A program made the position numbers and the translations under genes. The notes below the pieces were generated by a model. The model searched no databases, had not been told where the DNA came from, and saw only the letters and a program-made list of their open reading frames with translations. From Pseudomonas viridiflava (GTDB taxonomy: Bacteria; Pseudomonadota; Gammaproteobacteria; Pseudomonadales; Pseudomonadaceae): a DNA stretch of 64,000 nucleotides. Within the stretch, counting starts at the first letter, position 1. Every line of letters starts with the position of its first letter. Shown here piece after piece: positions 9,141-19,074 of the stretch. Where the stretch lies: the NCBI RefSeq assembly GCF_900583165.1, contig NZ_UTKY01000008.1, forward strand, positions 62,001 to 126,000, given 5' to 3'.

Positions 9141-9199
9141 AGTCAGTATGACTTCCTACAGCCTATAGTCACATTGACTACATAGGAGTCAATATGACT
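9141..9199. promoter_or_regulatory. Three NorR-type operator sites between hmp and norR
   Basis: Three copies of AGTCA-N3-TGACT, each also GT-N7-AC, at 9141-9153, 9167-9179 and 9187-9199. This matches the GT(N7)AC core known for NorR enhancers, which also come in threes in E. coli. The third copy contains the norR start codon (9194). Confidence 0.85.
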
Positions 9200-10717
9200 G
9201 CGCAATCGCTTCTCACCACCCTATTGCCGCTGGTGGCTGACCTGTCCCGCGAACTCCCCGAGAGCGAGCGCTACCGTCGCCTGCTGGAAGCCATGCGTGC
9301 CTTGCTGCCCTGCGATGCTGCAGCCCTGCTGCGCCTGGACGGTGAGTGGCTGGTGCCACTGGCGGTGGACGGCCTGAGCCCCGACACCCTGGGTCGGCGT
9401 TTCAAGGTCAGCGAACATCCGCGCTTTGCCGCGCTGATGAGCAGCCCCGGCCCTACCCGCTTTGACAGCGACAGTGAATTGCCCGACCCCTACGACGGCC
9501 TGGTCGCCGGCGTGCATGGCCAGCTGGAAGTCCACGATTGCATGGGGTGCCCGCTGTTTATCGACGACCAGCCCTGGGGTTTGTTAACCCTGGACGCCCT
9601 CGACACCGAGCGCTTCGAACGTGTCGAACTGGACGCCCTGCAAGCCTTCGCCAGCCTCGCCGCGGCCACGGTCAACGTGGCCCAGCGTATCGAACGCTTG
9701 ACCCTGCGAGCTGAAATCTACCGTGAGGCCAGCGGCCAGCAGCACAAGGAAATGATCGGCCAGAGCAAGCCCCATAAGCGCCTGGTGGAAGAGATCAAGC
9801 TGGTGGGCGGCAGCGATCTGACCGTCTTGATCACGGGCGAAACCGGCGTGGGCAAAGAATTGGTGGCCCAGGCCATCCATGCCGCATCCCCCCGTGCCGA
9901 CAAACCATTGATCAGCCTCAACTGCGCCGCCCTGCCGGAAACCCTGGTAGAAAGCGAGCTGTTCGGCCATGTGCGCGGCGCTTTCACTGGCGCGCTGAAT
10001 GAGCGGCGCGGCAAGTTCGAGCTGGCCAATGGCGGCACCTTGTTTCTGGATGAAGTGGGCGAGCTGTCCCTGACCGTGCAGGCCAAGTTGCTGCGGGTGC
10101 TACAGAGTGGCCAGTTACAGCGCCTGGGCTCAGACAAAGAGCATCACGTGGATGTGCGCCTGATCGCCGCCACCAACCGTGACTTGGCCGACGAAGTGCG
10201 TAACGGCCGCTACCGCGCCGACTTCTACCACCGACTCAGCGTCTACCCGCTGCAAGTGCCTGCCCTGCGCGAGCGTGGGCGCGATGTGTTGCTGCTGGCG
10301 GGTTTCTTTTTGGAGCAGAATCGCTCACGCATGGGCCTGGGCAGCTTGCGCCTGACCAGCGATGCCCAGGCGGCGCTGCTGGCGTACAACTGGCCGGGCA
10401 ATGTGCGCGAGTTGGAGCATTTGATTGGGCGCAGTGCGCTCAAGGCCTTGGGCAACTGTCGTGAGCGGCCGAAGATTCTCAGCCTGAGTGCTCAGGACAT
10501 GGACTTACCCGATGTCAGCGCGCCGGTGATCGAAGCTCATGTAGAGGCCACCCCTCTCGTCACCGGCGACCTGCGCCAGGCCACCGAGCACTACCAGCGC
10601 CAAATAATCAGCGCCTGCTTGGAGCGCCATGCTCACAACTGGGCCAGTGCGGCCCGAGAGCTGGGGCTGGATCGTGCAAACCTGGGGCGGATGGCCAAAC
10701 GGCTTGGAATGAAGTAG
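9194..10717 (+). CDS. norR: NO-responsive sigma-54-dependent activator NorR/FhpR
   Basis: A 507-residue enhancer-binding protein. It has an N-terminal GAF domain (residues 1 to about 170), where NorR proteins bind a NO-sensing non-heme iron. The AAA+ domain follows (Walker A GETGVGKE, the sigma-54 contact motif GAFTGA, Walker B GGTLFLDEVGEL), then a C-terminal Fis-type helix-turn-helix (ASAARELGLDRANLGRMAKR). It lies divergent from hmp. The partner gene suggests it is the equivalent of P. aeruginosa FhpR. Autoregulation is likely because one operator covers its own start. Confidence 0.95.
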   Translation: MTAQSLLTTLLPLVADLSRELPESERYRRLLEAMRALLPCDAAALLRLDGEWLVPLAVDGLSPDTLGRRFKVSEHPRFAALMSSPGPTRFDSDSELPDPYDGLVAGVHGQLEVHDCMGCPLFIDDQPWGLLTLDALDTERFERVELDALQAFASLAAATVNVAQRIERLTLRAEIYREASGQQHKEMIGQSKPHKRLVEEIKLVGGSDLTVLITGETGVGKELVAQAIHAASPRADKPLISLNCAALPETLVESELFGHVRGAFTGALNERRGKFELANGGTLFLDEVGELSLTVQAKLLRVLQSGQLQRLGSDKEHHVDVRLIAATNRDLADEVRNGRYRADFYHRLSVYPLQVPALRERGRDVLLLAGFFLEQNRSRMGLGSLRLTSDAQAALLAYNWPGNVRELEHLIGRSALKALGNCRERPKILSLSAQDMDLPDVSAPVIEAHVEATPLVTGDLRQATEHYQRQIISACLERHAHNWASAARELGLDRANLGRMAKRLGMK

Positions 10718-10737
10718 CTCAAACACCGCGGTCAAAT

Positions 10738-10825
10738 GTGGGAGGGGGCTTGCTCCCGATGACTGAGTGTCAGGCAATACATGTGTTAACTGACCCACCG
10801 CTATCGGGAGCAAGCCCCCTCCCAC
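10738..10825. repeat. REPIN, family 1
   Basis: An inverted pair of REP sequences filling the gap between the convergent norR and EamA genes; its end lies one base from the EamA stop codon. Confidence 0.9.
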
Positions 10826-10826
10826 A

Positions 10827-11729
10827 TTAGGCCTGTTGTGCCTTGAGGATTGGGGTCCTGGGCTTGGGCTTTCTGAACACCAACACATTCCCCAACATCA
10901 CCAGCACCAACCCCGCCAACGCCGGGCCGGTCCACTGGTAGCCCTCGGCAAACGCCGACACATTCAACGCCACCACCGGGAACAACACCGTGCAATACGC
11001 CGCTCGCTCCGGCCCCATGCGCCCCACCAATGTCAGGTACGCGGTAAACCCAATCACCGACCCCGGAATCACTAGGTACCACAACGCGCCGATGTACCTT
11101 GCGCTCCAGTCCATCTCGAACGGAATACCCCGCACCGCGCAATAGGTCGCCAGCATCGCCGCCCCATAGGCCATGCCCCAGGCGTTGGTGGTCAGTGGCT
11201 TGAGCCCGGCCTTCTGTTGCAGGCTCGAGAGCATATTGCCAGCCGAGAAACACATCGTCCCCAGCAGCGCCAGGCCCAAGCCAAGCAAGGTTTGCGGGCT
11301 GGCCGTATGACCGGCCAACTCCGGCCAGAACAAAAAGCCCAGCCCCAGCAACCCGAGGCCGCCGCCCATTAACACGTTGCGGGCCACGCGCTGGCCGAAA
11401 AACACCCGGGCATTCAGCGCGTTCCACAGCGTTGCCGTAGAAAACACCACCGCCACCAGGCCGCTGGGAATCCATTGGCTGGCAGTGAGAAAGCACATGA
11501 AGTTCACACAAAACAGGCACAACCCTTGGGCCAGGCAGATCAGATGCCCGCGCCGGTTCATCACCTGCAACTTGCGGCTCAGCAGCAACAGCGCAAACAG
11601 CACCAACGCCGCCAGGCCAAAGCGATAGACGATGGACACCGGGATCGCCACCACGCCCAGCTGCCATTTGAGGGCGATCCAGGTGGTGCCCCAGATCAGC
11701 ACGGTGAGTAAATACAGGGAAAGGTTCAT
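10827..11729 (-). CDS. EamA/DMT-family transporter
   Basis: The start at 11729 (MNLSLYLLTVLIWGTTW) has a GGAG site and begins directly in the first helix; an upstream extension in the same frame is not membrane-like. The product is 300 residues with ten transmembrane segments in two EamA repeats, the fold of the drug/metabolite transporter superfamily (RhaT/YedA-like). It probably exports amino acids or other small metabolites. It is divergent from an AraC-type regulator, a common arrangement in which the regulator controls the exporter. Confidence 0.88.
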   Translation of the reverse strand: MNLSLYLLTVLIWGTTWIALKWQLGVVAIPVSIVYRFGLAALVLFALLLLSRKLQVMNRRGHLICLAQGLCLFCVNFMCFLTASQWIPSGLVAVVFSTATLWNALNARVFFGQRVARNVLMGGGLGLLGLGFLFWPELAGHTASPQTLLGLGLALLGTMCFSAGNMLSSLQQKAGLKPLTTNAWGMAYGAAMLATYCAVRGIPFEMDWSARYIGALWYLVIPGSVIGFTAYLTLVGRMGPERAAYCTVLFPVVALNVSAFAEGYQWTGPALAGLVLVMLGNVLVFRKPKPRTPILKAQQA

Positions 11730-11867
11730 AGCGGGCTCCATCGATTGAGCCACAGTGTTGCCCTGAACCCGTGGCGCCCTCTTGCACAATCTTGCGCTTT
11801 TGTCGGGCGGTGGGATCACAGCGCCAGCATCCGGGAGTAGGATGCAAGGCGTCAAAGAGAACTCACC

Positions 11868-12743
11868 ATGCCAGACCTGGAATCCCTGCAAGTCTTTCAA
11901 GCCCTTAACCGCTCGCCCAACGCACGCCTAGAAGCCTGCGCCGAGCTCGGTGACGGCTTGTCTGCGGCCCTGTGGAATAACCATCACGATGCCCAGGACT
12001 ATCAGGCGCCCACCCATCACACCTTGTCGTGCTACATCGGCGGCGGCACCGGCACGTTTCGGCGTGACCAGCCGGGCACCAAGGGCGGGCCCGATAAGCT
12101 GTGTATCCTGCCGGCCGAGCATCAATCAGCCTGGGTGATCAACGGTGAGATCCGCCTGGCCCATGTGTATTTCAGCCCGGAGCAATTCGCCCTCGGCTGC
12201 GTAACCCTGCTGGACCGCGAACCGCGCACCCTGCAACTGCGCGAAAGCACATTTTTGGAAGACGCGAGCCAAGCGCAGCGCTTTCATCAGTTGATCGCGT
12301 TGAACTGGCACGAACCCGCCGAACGCCTGCTCACCAGTAGCCTGGCCCATGAAATGCTCAGCCACACCCTGCTCAGCCAGGTCGGCGCCCGTGAAGGCTT
12401 GCGGTTGAAAGGCGGGCTGGCCGCACATCAGCGGCGGTTGTTGGTGGAGTTTATCGACCAGCACCTGGAAGACCCGATCAGCCTGGGCCAGTTGGCCGGT
12501 ATGTGCGCGCTGTCCGAATACCACTTCGCGCGGATGTTCCGCAAAAGCTTCGGCCTGCCGCCTCATCAATATCTATTGGCACGCCGTCTCGCCCGGGCCC
12601 AGACCTTGCTGCGCAGCGGCGGGCTGGCGTTGAGTGAGATCGCGCTGATGTGCGGGTTCTCAAGCGCCAGCCACTTCACCCATCGCTTTCGCCAGGCCAT
12701 GGGTGCCACGCCCGGCGAATACCGCCAGGCGTTCTGCGCTTAA
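11868..12743 (+). CDS. AraC-family transcriptional regulator
   Basis: A 291-residue protein. It has an N-terminal cupin-like sensor domain of about 180 residues (YQAPTHHTLSCYIGGGTGTF), then an AraC double helix-turn-helix at about 190-290 (ISLGQLAGMCALSEYHFARMFRKSFG; LSEIALMCGFSSASHFTHRFRQAMGATPGEYR). It is divergent from the EamA transporter, its most likely target. Its stop codon overlaps that of the convergent LuxR-family gene by 4 bases. Confidence 0.92.
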   Translation: MPDLESLQVFQALNRSPNARLEACAELGDGLSAALWNNHHDAQDYQAPTHHTLSCYIGGGTGTFRRDQPGTKGGPDKLCILPAEHQSAWVINGEIRLAHVYFSPEQFALGCVTLLDREPRTLQLRESTFLEDASQAQRFHQLIALNWHEPAERLLTSSLAHEMLSHTLLSQVGAREGLRLKGGLAAHQRRLLVEFIDQHLEDPISLGQLAGMCALSEYHFARMFRKSFGLPPHQYLLARRLARAQTLLRSGGLALSEIALMCGFSSASHFTHRFRQAMGATPGEYRQAFCA

Positions 12744-15232
12744 ACCATCAATCCCAACGTCTTGGCTTTGGCCACCGCTTGTGTGCGCCGCTCGACACCG
12801 AGCTTGCTGTGGATACGCCGCGCGTGGGTCTTGACGGTATGCAGAGAGATAAACAGGCGGTCGGCGATTTCCAGGTTGGAATTGCCCAGGGCGATCAATT
12901 GCAGCACTTCCAGTTCGCGCTGGCTCAGGGGGTTTTCCACCGCGCCCGGCGTTGCGGCCTGAGGCTCCAGGCCCAGTTCGCTCAACAGGCCGGGCGAGCG
13001 CAGACGCAATTCGCGAATCGCCTGCTGCACCTGACAGCGTGCCGCCAACTCCAGCCCGGCTTGCAGCGAGCGGCGTGCCAGGGCGGCGTCGCCGACTTGC
13101 CAGGCCACCTCCCCCAGCACCAGATGCAGTTCGGTTTCCAGGCACAACATGCCGCGCTGGTGAGTGGTCGCCAGCAAGGCACTGAGCCGCGCCACCGGTT
13201 GCTCCGCGCAGCCCAGTTTGACTTCCGCCAAGACCAACAGGTATTCAAGACGCGGGATCAACTCCAGGGTAGCTGGCGGCGCCTGTTTGGCCTCGGCGCC
13301 ACGGAAATGGCGCAACACCCGGCGTACCGCTTCCACCGTCAACTCGGCGCGCCCCTGCTGCAACCAGAAATGCCCGCTGACCAACAGCAGCACCGCGCGG
13401 TACACCGTGTCGGGCACCTGGCGTTGCTGCATCAGGCGCTCGGCGTCGCGCAGTTGCACAAAGGCCTGGGCATAATCGCCACGGTTGGCGGCCAGCAAGG
13501 CCAGGCCCAGAAACCCATAGAGCACGCGTTTATCCTGGCTGTGCAGGCACAGTTTCAAACCCGCCTCGAAGCACTCGGCGGCCAGGCTGTCCTGCCCTTG
13601 ACGCAATGCCAGATGCCCACGCCGCAAGGCGATGCGCCCCACCAGCGGCCCGGCCTTGAGGCGTTGCTTGAGCAACATCCCCTGCACATTTTCCAGCAAG
13701 CTTTGCGCGCGATACGGCGCGCCGCGCTGTTCAAGTAACTGTGCATGATCCAGTTCCAGCAACGCCTCTAACAGTAACGAGCCATGGGCACGGGCCAGGC
13801 ACAGCGCTTCGCGATTGAGTGTCTGGGCGACGTCCAGTTCACCGCGCAGCAAGGCTTGCTGAGTAAGCCCCGACAGGCACATCAGCCGCGAGGTCCAGGC
13901 GCTTTCGGGTAAGGCTTGCAGCGCCTCCAGAAAGTGCGCGCGCGAGCGCTCGGCATCCCCGCCCAGGTGCAACAGCCAGCCCCATTGCGCCTGCCAACGC
14001 GCCAGCAGGTAACGTTGCAGCGCCGCCGTCGGCTGCGGGGCAAACCGCGCCAACTGGTCGATACACTGCGCGGCCTGGTCGAAGCGGCCGGCAAACAGTA
14101 ATGCCGCAGTGACCAACCCCACCAGTTGTGCCGAGCCAAGCATCAGCTCATCGTCATGTTCTTCATGCAGGCGCAATAGCAACACGGCGTTCTGTTGACG
14201 GAACAGGTCCTCGAAACTGAAGTGCTGCAACAGGCTGACCGCCACTTCATATTCTTCGGCCAGCAGCGCTTGTTCAAAGGCGGCTTGCCAGTCCTGTTCG
14301 GCGGTAAACCATTGGCAGGCACGGCGGTGCCAAGAACGCTTGGCCGGCCAGGGCTCATCGCGCAGCAACTGAGCCAGCGGCGGGAAAACCTGCAGCCATT
14401 CGGTGTCTTCCCACGGCTGGATAAACGCACCGAGGGCTTGCAGGCTCCGCAGGTAGTGATCACCGTCGCCAAAGCCGAACAAGTGCTCGCATAGGCTCGC
14501 GTTAAAGCGCGGCAGGTGAGCAAGTACGCGCCAAGCGTCGGCCAGCTCAGCGGGCAAGGTGCTGAAGAGTTCGTGTTGCAGGTAGTCGAGCAAGGTTTTT
14601 TCGGGGTGGCCGTCGCCCAACAAGGCGATGCGCACTCCGGCGCACCAGCCGGCGCTGAATTGCAATACATGGTCGACAGGCTGCCCCGGCAACAATTGCT
14701 GGATCTCCGCCGGGGTGAATGCCAGCTCGGCGCCACACTCCAACAACTCGTCATCAAGCAGCAATCGCGGCCAGTTGCACGTCGGACGGCGCCGCGCCCC
14801 CAGCCACCACACCAGTGCCGGGCTGCTGGCAGTGAGCAAGCGATCGAGCAAGGCGTCGGTTTCGGCAGCAGGCAGGCGGCAGAAATCGTCGAGGAACAGC
14901 CAGGCCGGGGTTTGCCAGCGCCCCAGGTCCTGCAACAAGGTGGCTTCATCGGTAAACGAAAGGCCCAGGTTTTGCGCCAGGCGCTGGCATAAATCGAGGG
15001 GGCTCAAGGCCACGCCATTGAGGGGCAACCAATACACCTGGCAACCGGCGGGCGCCTGCAACGCGCATTCGGCGAGCAATGCGCTCTTGCCGCTGCCACC
15101 GGGGGCGCAGAGTAATTTGACCCGGGCCTGCGCCGCCAACAACGGCCCGGCCAGGCGTGGGCGCAGCAAATGATGGGAGGACAGCCGAGGCATGAATCCA
15201 GGACGGTCCAGGCAGCGTGTCATGGCGGTCAT
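12740..15232 (-). CDS. MalT-like LuxR-family ATP-dependent regulator (STAND type)
   Basis: An 830-residue protein. An N-terminal NTPase domain carries a P-loop (APGGSGKSAL, about residue 45) and a Walker B-like LFLDDF. A long helical TPR-like region follows (about 330-750), then a C-terminal LuxR helix-turn-helix (LSQRELEVLQLIALGNSNLEIADRLF). MalT-type regulators bind ATP and a small inducer before activating transcription. An AGGA site supports the start. The DUF1329 and DUF1302 genes lie upstream on the same strand, an association seen in other pseudomonads, so they are the likely targets. The inducer is unknown. Confidence 0.9.
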   Translation of the reverse strand: MTAMTRCLDRPGFMPRLSSHHLLRPRLAGPLLAAQARVKLLCAPGGSGKSALLAECALQAPAGCQVYWLPLNGVALSPLDLCQRLAQNLGLSFTDEATLLQDLGRWQTPAWLFLDDFCRLPAAETDALLDRLLTASSPALVWWLGARRRPTCNWPRLLLDDELLECGAELAFTPAEIQQLLPGQPVDHVLQFSAGWCAGVRIALLGDGHPEKTLLDYLQHELFSTLPAELADAWRVLAHLPRFNASLCEHLFGFGDGDHYLRSLQALGAFIQPWEDTEWLQVFPPLAQLLRDEPWPAKRSWHRRACQWFTAEQDWQAAFEQALLAEEYEVAVSLLQHFSFEDLFRQQNAVLLLRLHEEHDDELMLGSAQLVGLVTAALLFAGRFDQAAQCIDQLARFAPQPTAALQRYLLARWQAQWGWLLHLGGDAERSRAHFLEALQALPESAWTSRLMCLSGLTQQALLRGELDVAQTLNREALCLARAHGSLLLEALLELDHAQLLEQRGAPYRAQSLLENVQGMLLKQRLKAGPLVGRIALRRGHLALRQGQDSLAAECFEAGLKLCLHSQDKRVLYGFLGLALLAANRGDYAQAFVQLRDAERLMQQRQVPDTVYRAVLLLVSGHFWLQQGRAELTVEAVRRVLRHFRGAEAKQAPPATLELIPRLEYLLVLAEVKLGCAEQPVARLSALLATTHQRGMLCLETELHLVLGEVAWQVGDAALARRSLQAGLELAARCQVQQAIRELRLRSPGLLSELGLEPQAATPGAVENPLSQRELEVLQLIALGNSNLEIADRLFISLHTVKTHARRIHSKLGVERRTQAVAKAKTLGLMV

Positions 15233-15359
15233 TGCTGCATCCTGCGTTTTTATTGTTATGCAACCTGGCGCCTACCCTAGTCCTGTGGTTGGCGGTTGTT
15301 GAAGAAGTATTCAGCGGGGTGATTGAACGCCATAAAATTCAAGGTGTGCACAATCCAGT

Positions 15360-15447
15360 GTGGGAGGGGGCTTGCTCCCGATGAGGGAGTATCAGTCACT
15401 GAATGTGTTGACTGATACACCGCCATCGGGGGCAAGCCCCCTCCCAC
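15360..15447. repeat. REPIN, family 1
   Basis: An inverted REP pair in the gap between the DUF1329 gene stop and the start of the LuxR-family gene. Confidence 0.9.
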
Positions 15448-15471
15448 ATTAGATCCCGATTTGATTCGGGG

Positions 15472-16830
15472 TCAGCGTACGCCTTCGGCCCGGAGGGCTG
15501 CTGGGGTGTAGTCCGCCGCCTTGGCCTTGAAGCCGAACACGAAGCTGCTCTTCTCTTCGTTTTTCATGCCCAGGGCGATGTAGCGGCCAGCGATGATGTC
15601 GTACAGGGTTTCCACGGTGTACGCCGGGGTCTGGTGGTTGTAGTAGAACTGCGAGTGGCCTTCGGCGACGCGCCACAATTGGCCACGGCCGTCGTAGTGG
15701 TCCACCAACGCGACCTGCCAGCTGTCTTCGTCGATGTACATGTGGCGCTTGGCGTAGATGTGCCGCTCACTCGGCTTGACCGTACCGACAACTTCCCACA
15801 CACGGTGCAACTCGTAACGGGTGAGGTCCTGGTTGATGTGGCCGGCCTTGATGATGTCGTCGTACTTGAGCGTTGGCTGGTCGAGCTTGTAGCTGTTGTA
15901 GGGGATGTACATCTCCTTCTTGCCCACCAGCTTCCAGTCGTAACGGTCGGGCGCGCCGGAAAACATGTCGAAGTTGTCGGAGGTGCGCAGGCCGTCGGAC
16001 GCCGTGCCCGGCCCGTCATACGCCACTTGCGGCGCTCGCCGCACGCGGCGTTGGCCGGCGTTGTAGATCCACGCCAGGCGCGGCTCTTTTACTTGGTCGA
16101 GGGTTTCGTGCACCAGCAGTACGTTGCCCGCCAAGCGTGCCGGCGCGGTCACTGATTGTTTGAAGAAGGTCAGCACGTTGGCCGCCTTGGCCGGGTCCAT
16201 GTCGGGGATCAATTGCGGCACCGCCACTTCTTCTTCGAAGCGGATCGGCGTGTAGCTGCCGTTGGTCTGCGGCGTGGCCTGGGTGATGATGCGGCGCAGG
16301 TTACCGCCGTGGTAACGGGTGATGTGGTTCCACAGCACTTCCACGCCATTCTTGGGGATCGGGAACGCGTAGTAACGGTTGCCGGTGAAGTTTTCCAGGC
16401 CGTTGCCGTCGTTGATCGGTTTGACGTTCAGCGCGCTGCGCTTGATCGATTCGTAGATGTCCGGCGGTAGGTTGACCGTGCGATGAGTCGGGTACACCGG
16501 GATCTTGTAGGTCTCGGGGTAGCGCTTGAACATCGCCACCTGGCCGTCGGAGAGCTTGTCCTTGTACTTGTCGACGGTGTCGGCGGTGATCACGAACAGC
16601 GGTTTTTCATTGGCGAACGGGTCGGCCAGAAAGCCCTTGCTGTCCACGGCGCCGGCGTTGGTAGGAATACCGCCGATCCAGGCCGGGATCGAGCCGTCAG
16701 CGTTGCCGGCTTTTTCGGCGCCCACGGGAGTCAGGCTGGTGCCAAGCTTGGCGGCTTCTTCCGGCGACACCGCCGCCATCACATTGACCGCCAACAGGCT
16801 GAGGGCCATTACCGCAAATATCTTACGCAT
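15472..16830 (-). CDS. DUF1329 family envelope protein
   Basis: A 452-residue protein with a clear Sec signal peptide (MRKIFAVMALSLLAVNVMA, cleavage after Ala). It matches the DUF1329 family, whose fold is related to LolB/lipoprotein-sorting proteins and which is nearly always encoded next to a DUF1302 protein. It is probably periplasmic or outer-membrane associated. It lies 26 bases after the DUF1302 gene in the same direction, so the two form an operon. The biochemical role is unknown; transport of hydrophobic compounds is often suggested. Confidence 0.88.
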   Translation of the reverse strand: MRKIFAVMALSLLAVNVMAAVSPEEAAKLGTSLTPVGAEKAGNADGSIPAWIGGIPTNAGAVDSKGFLADPFANEKPLFVITADTVDKYKDKLSDGQVAMFKRYPETYKIPVYPTHRTVNLPPDIYESIKRSALNVKPINDGNGLENFTGNRYYAFPIPKNGVEVLWNHITRYHGGNLRRIITQATPQTNGSYTPIRFEEEVAVPQLIPDMDPAKAANVLTFFKQSVTAPARLAGNVLLVHETLDQVKEPRLAWIYNAGQRRVRRAPQVAYDGPGTASDGLRTSDNFDMFSGAPDRYDWKLVGKKEMYIPYNSYKLDQPTLKYDDIIKAGHINQDLTRYELHRVWEVVGTVKPSERHIYAKRHMYIDEDSWQVALVDHYDGRGQLWRVAEGHSQFYYNHQTPAYTVETLYDIIAGRYIALGMKNEEKSSFVFGFKAKAADYTPAALRAEGVR

Positions 16831-16856
16831 AGAGTCTTGTCCTTCTTTAAGCCAGA

Positions 16857-18647
16857 TCAGAAGTTCGCGCCGAAGCTGAGGGCGAGGAAATCACGGTCGG
16901 TCAAGGTGTTGTAGTCGCCACCGAAAAAGTCGGTGTAACTCAGGCTGGCGGTGTAGGTGTTGCGGTAGTCCGCATCCACACCCACGCTGACGGCCTTGGC
17001 ACCTTTGTTGAACAGGCCGTTGGGGCCGTAGCCGGCCACGTCATGGGACCAGGACAGGTTGGGCTTGAGGTTGATCCCGGCGATGACGTTGTTGTAGTCG
17101 AGGATCGCCCGCGCGCGATAACCCCAGGAGGTGGAGGTGACAAAACCGTCGGTGTCACCCTGGAACCCATAGGCGCCATACACCGAGTCACGGCCGTAGC
17201 GAAGCTTGGATTTATCTTCCAGGCCGCCGACGTGGACGATGGCCGCTTCACCGACCACGGTGAGACGTTCAGCCCCCAGCACCTGGTCGAAGAACTGGGT
17301 CATGGAGCTCTGGACCTGGGTGATTTCCTTGCGGCGGTAGCCTTTGTTGTCGTCGCCGAAGTTGCTGGCAATCGGTGAGGCCGCCTGGCCGGCGACCGGG
17401 TTGATCAGGGCCAGTGTCAGGTCGGTGGTGTTCAGTTGCACCGGCGCATTGGGGCGGTAGCTGATCTCGCCAGTCCATGCCGTACCGGTAGGCAGCGTGG
17501 TGGAAAAACTCGCACCGAACAGGCGGATGTCTTCCGGGTAATCCAGGTAATACTGACCACGACCGAGCATCAGGCTTTGGACCAAGCCTGCGCCGCTACC
17601 GGGCGCGATAGCGTTGGCAGTGCCCGCGATCGCACCGAGTGTGGCCAGGTTGGTATTGTTGGTGATGGTGCCCACGGTCGGTGTACGACTGTGGTAATTC
17701 ATAAAGTACAGGCCGTATTCAGTGTCATCCCCCAGCCAGCGCAAGGCGGTGCCGAACTGACCGGAATCCCGTGCGTCACGGTCGCCAGCGCGACGTACGA
17801 TCACGCCTTCATCGGTAGTGCCAAAGCCCTGGCCAAAGGCCGCCGCCACCGGTTGCAACGGCGCAATCGCCGGGTTACCCACGGTGTAATTATTGTTGCA
17901 ACCATCCGCCGCCACATCGCCACCGAAGAAGGTGCCGCAGTTATCCAGCACGGTCTGGTCCCACTCCAACTGGTAGAAGCCTTCTACCGTCAGTTGGTTG
18001 GTCAGGCTTTGGGACGCGAACAACATGTTGACCGGGATCAAACCCTCCTTGATCTCGGCCCCAGGGCGACGAAACGCCGACACATCGATGGGGTTGATGC
18101 TGTTGATGGAGTTACCGATAAAAGTACTTTCGCCCCAGCTCACTACCTGTTTGCCCGCACGCACAGTGCCCGGCAGGTCACCCAGTGAGTAGTTGTGGTA
18201 GACGAACGCATCGAGGATCTGCGCCCCGCTGGATTTGGCGCCTTCCTTGCGATTGTGGTTGCTGATCGGCTTGAACTCGCGGTCTTCGTCCTGTAGCTCG
18301 AAGTCGTACCAATATTTGCCGCGAACGAACACGCCGGTATCGCCGTACTTCAGTTCAAGGTCGTGCAAGCCTTTGAAGATCTTGGAAAAGGTCTCGCCCT
18401 TCTTGAAGTTCAGACGCCCGTCATCCCCCGTGGAAGCCTGGCCTGTGCCGCCGTTGACGGTGCCCACCAGTTTCTTGTCAGCATCGCGCATGCCCCAACT
18501 CGCGCCGACCGACAGCGAAGAATCGAATTGCCCTTCGATCTCGCCAATGTTGAACGAAACAGCCTGTGCCTGGGCACAGCACCCTAACGCAACTGCTACG
18601 GCCAGCGCCTGTGGCCTGAAGATGGCGCGCATTGTTGTTTTTGTCAT
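16857..18647 (-). CDS. DUF1302 family outer-membrane protein
   Basis: The start at 18647 (MTKTTMRAIFRPQ) has a GGGGA site and gives a proper signal peptide ending AQAQA; a longer frame upstream lacks one. The mature protein of about 570 residues is rich in alternating polar/aromatic strands and ends in Phe (LALSFGANF), as expected of an outer-membrane beta-barrel. DUF1302 proteins pair with DUF1329 proteins. A channel or binding function for a hydrophobic substrate is inferred, not shown. Confidence 0.87.
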   Translation of the reverse strand: MTKTTMRAIFRPQALAVAVALGCCAQAQAVSFNIGEIEGQFDSSLSVGASWGMRDADKKLVGTVNGGTGQASTGDDGRLNFKKGETFSKIFKGLHDLELKYGDTGVFVRGKYWYDFELQDEDREFKPISNHNRKEGAKSSGAQILDAFVYHNYSLGDLPGTVRAGKQVVSWGESTFIGNSINSINPIDVSAFRRPGAEIKEGLIPVNMLFASQSLTNQLTVEGFYQLEWDQTVLDNCGTFFGGDVAADGCNNNYTVGNPAIAPLQPVAAAFGQGFGTTDEGVIVRRAGDRDARDSGQFGTALRWLGDDTEYGLYFMNYHSRTPTVGTITNNTNLATLGAIAGTANAIAPGSGAGLVQSLMLGRGQYYLDYPEDIRLFGASFSTTLPTGTAWTGEISYRPNAPVQLNTTDLTLALINPVAGQAASPIASNFGDDNKGYRRKEITQVQSSMTQFFDQVLGAERLTVVGEAAIVHVGGLEDKSKLRYGRDSVYGAYGFQGDTDGFVTSTSWGYRARAILDYNNVIAGINLKPNLSWSHDVAGYGPNGLFNKGAKAVSVGVDADYRNTYTASLSYTDFFGGDYNTLTDRDFLALSFGANF

Positions 18648-19038
18648 GCGTCTTCCCCGGTGAGTGACAGAAGGCCCCACCCTACTGCCGTGCATCAGGA
18701 GCGATAAGCGCACAAAGGAGGGATTCGCGTTGTCGCTCGAAAGGATTACCGAGCGCTCTGGGCTGGGTCTGGGAGCGGGCATGGGCGGGGTGGATGGCGC
18801 GTTATCAGGGGGATGGATGGGGAGCTGAGCGACTGTTGCGATATAGGTAACAGTCCTTGTCCTGAAGCGCTCTTTCTCAATCTGTTACAACCCACTATTC
18901 TTGCCTGGCTTTCAGGGCAAACGGCCCGCTTCCCACTCGGAAGAAAAGCCAGACTCAAATGGATTGATGCCTGTTTTCAATCTGTTACCGGTGTTCACTG
19001 ACGTTGATTTATTGCTCCTTGATCAAACGTCTTACTTC

Positions 19039-19066
19039 GGCCGCTGCCTATGCAGCGGCCTTTTTT
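19039..19066 (+). terminator. Orphan rho-independent terminator
   Basis: A perfect 9-base stem (GGCCGCTGC / GCAGCGGCC) with loop CTAT, followed by six T residues on the plus strand. The nearest plus-strand gene upstream is AraC, about 6.3 kb away and separated by minus-strand genes. Confidence 0.85.
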
Positions 19067-19074
19067 ATGCCTCA

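Noticed and set aside
12650..13738. A 362-codon plus-strand frame opposite the LuxR-family gene
   Set aside because: Overlaps the AraC 3' end and the LuxR gene, Gln/His/Arg-rich; shadow frame.
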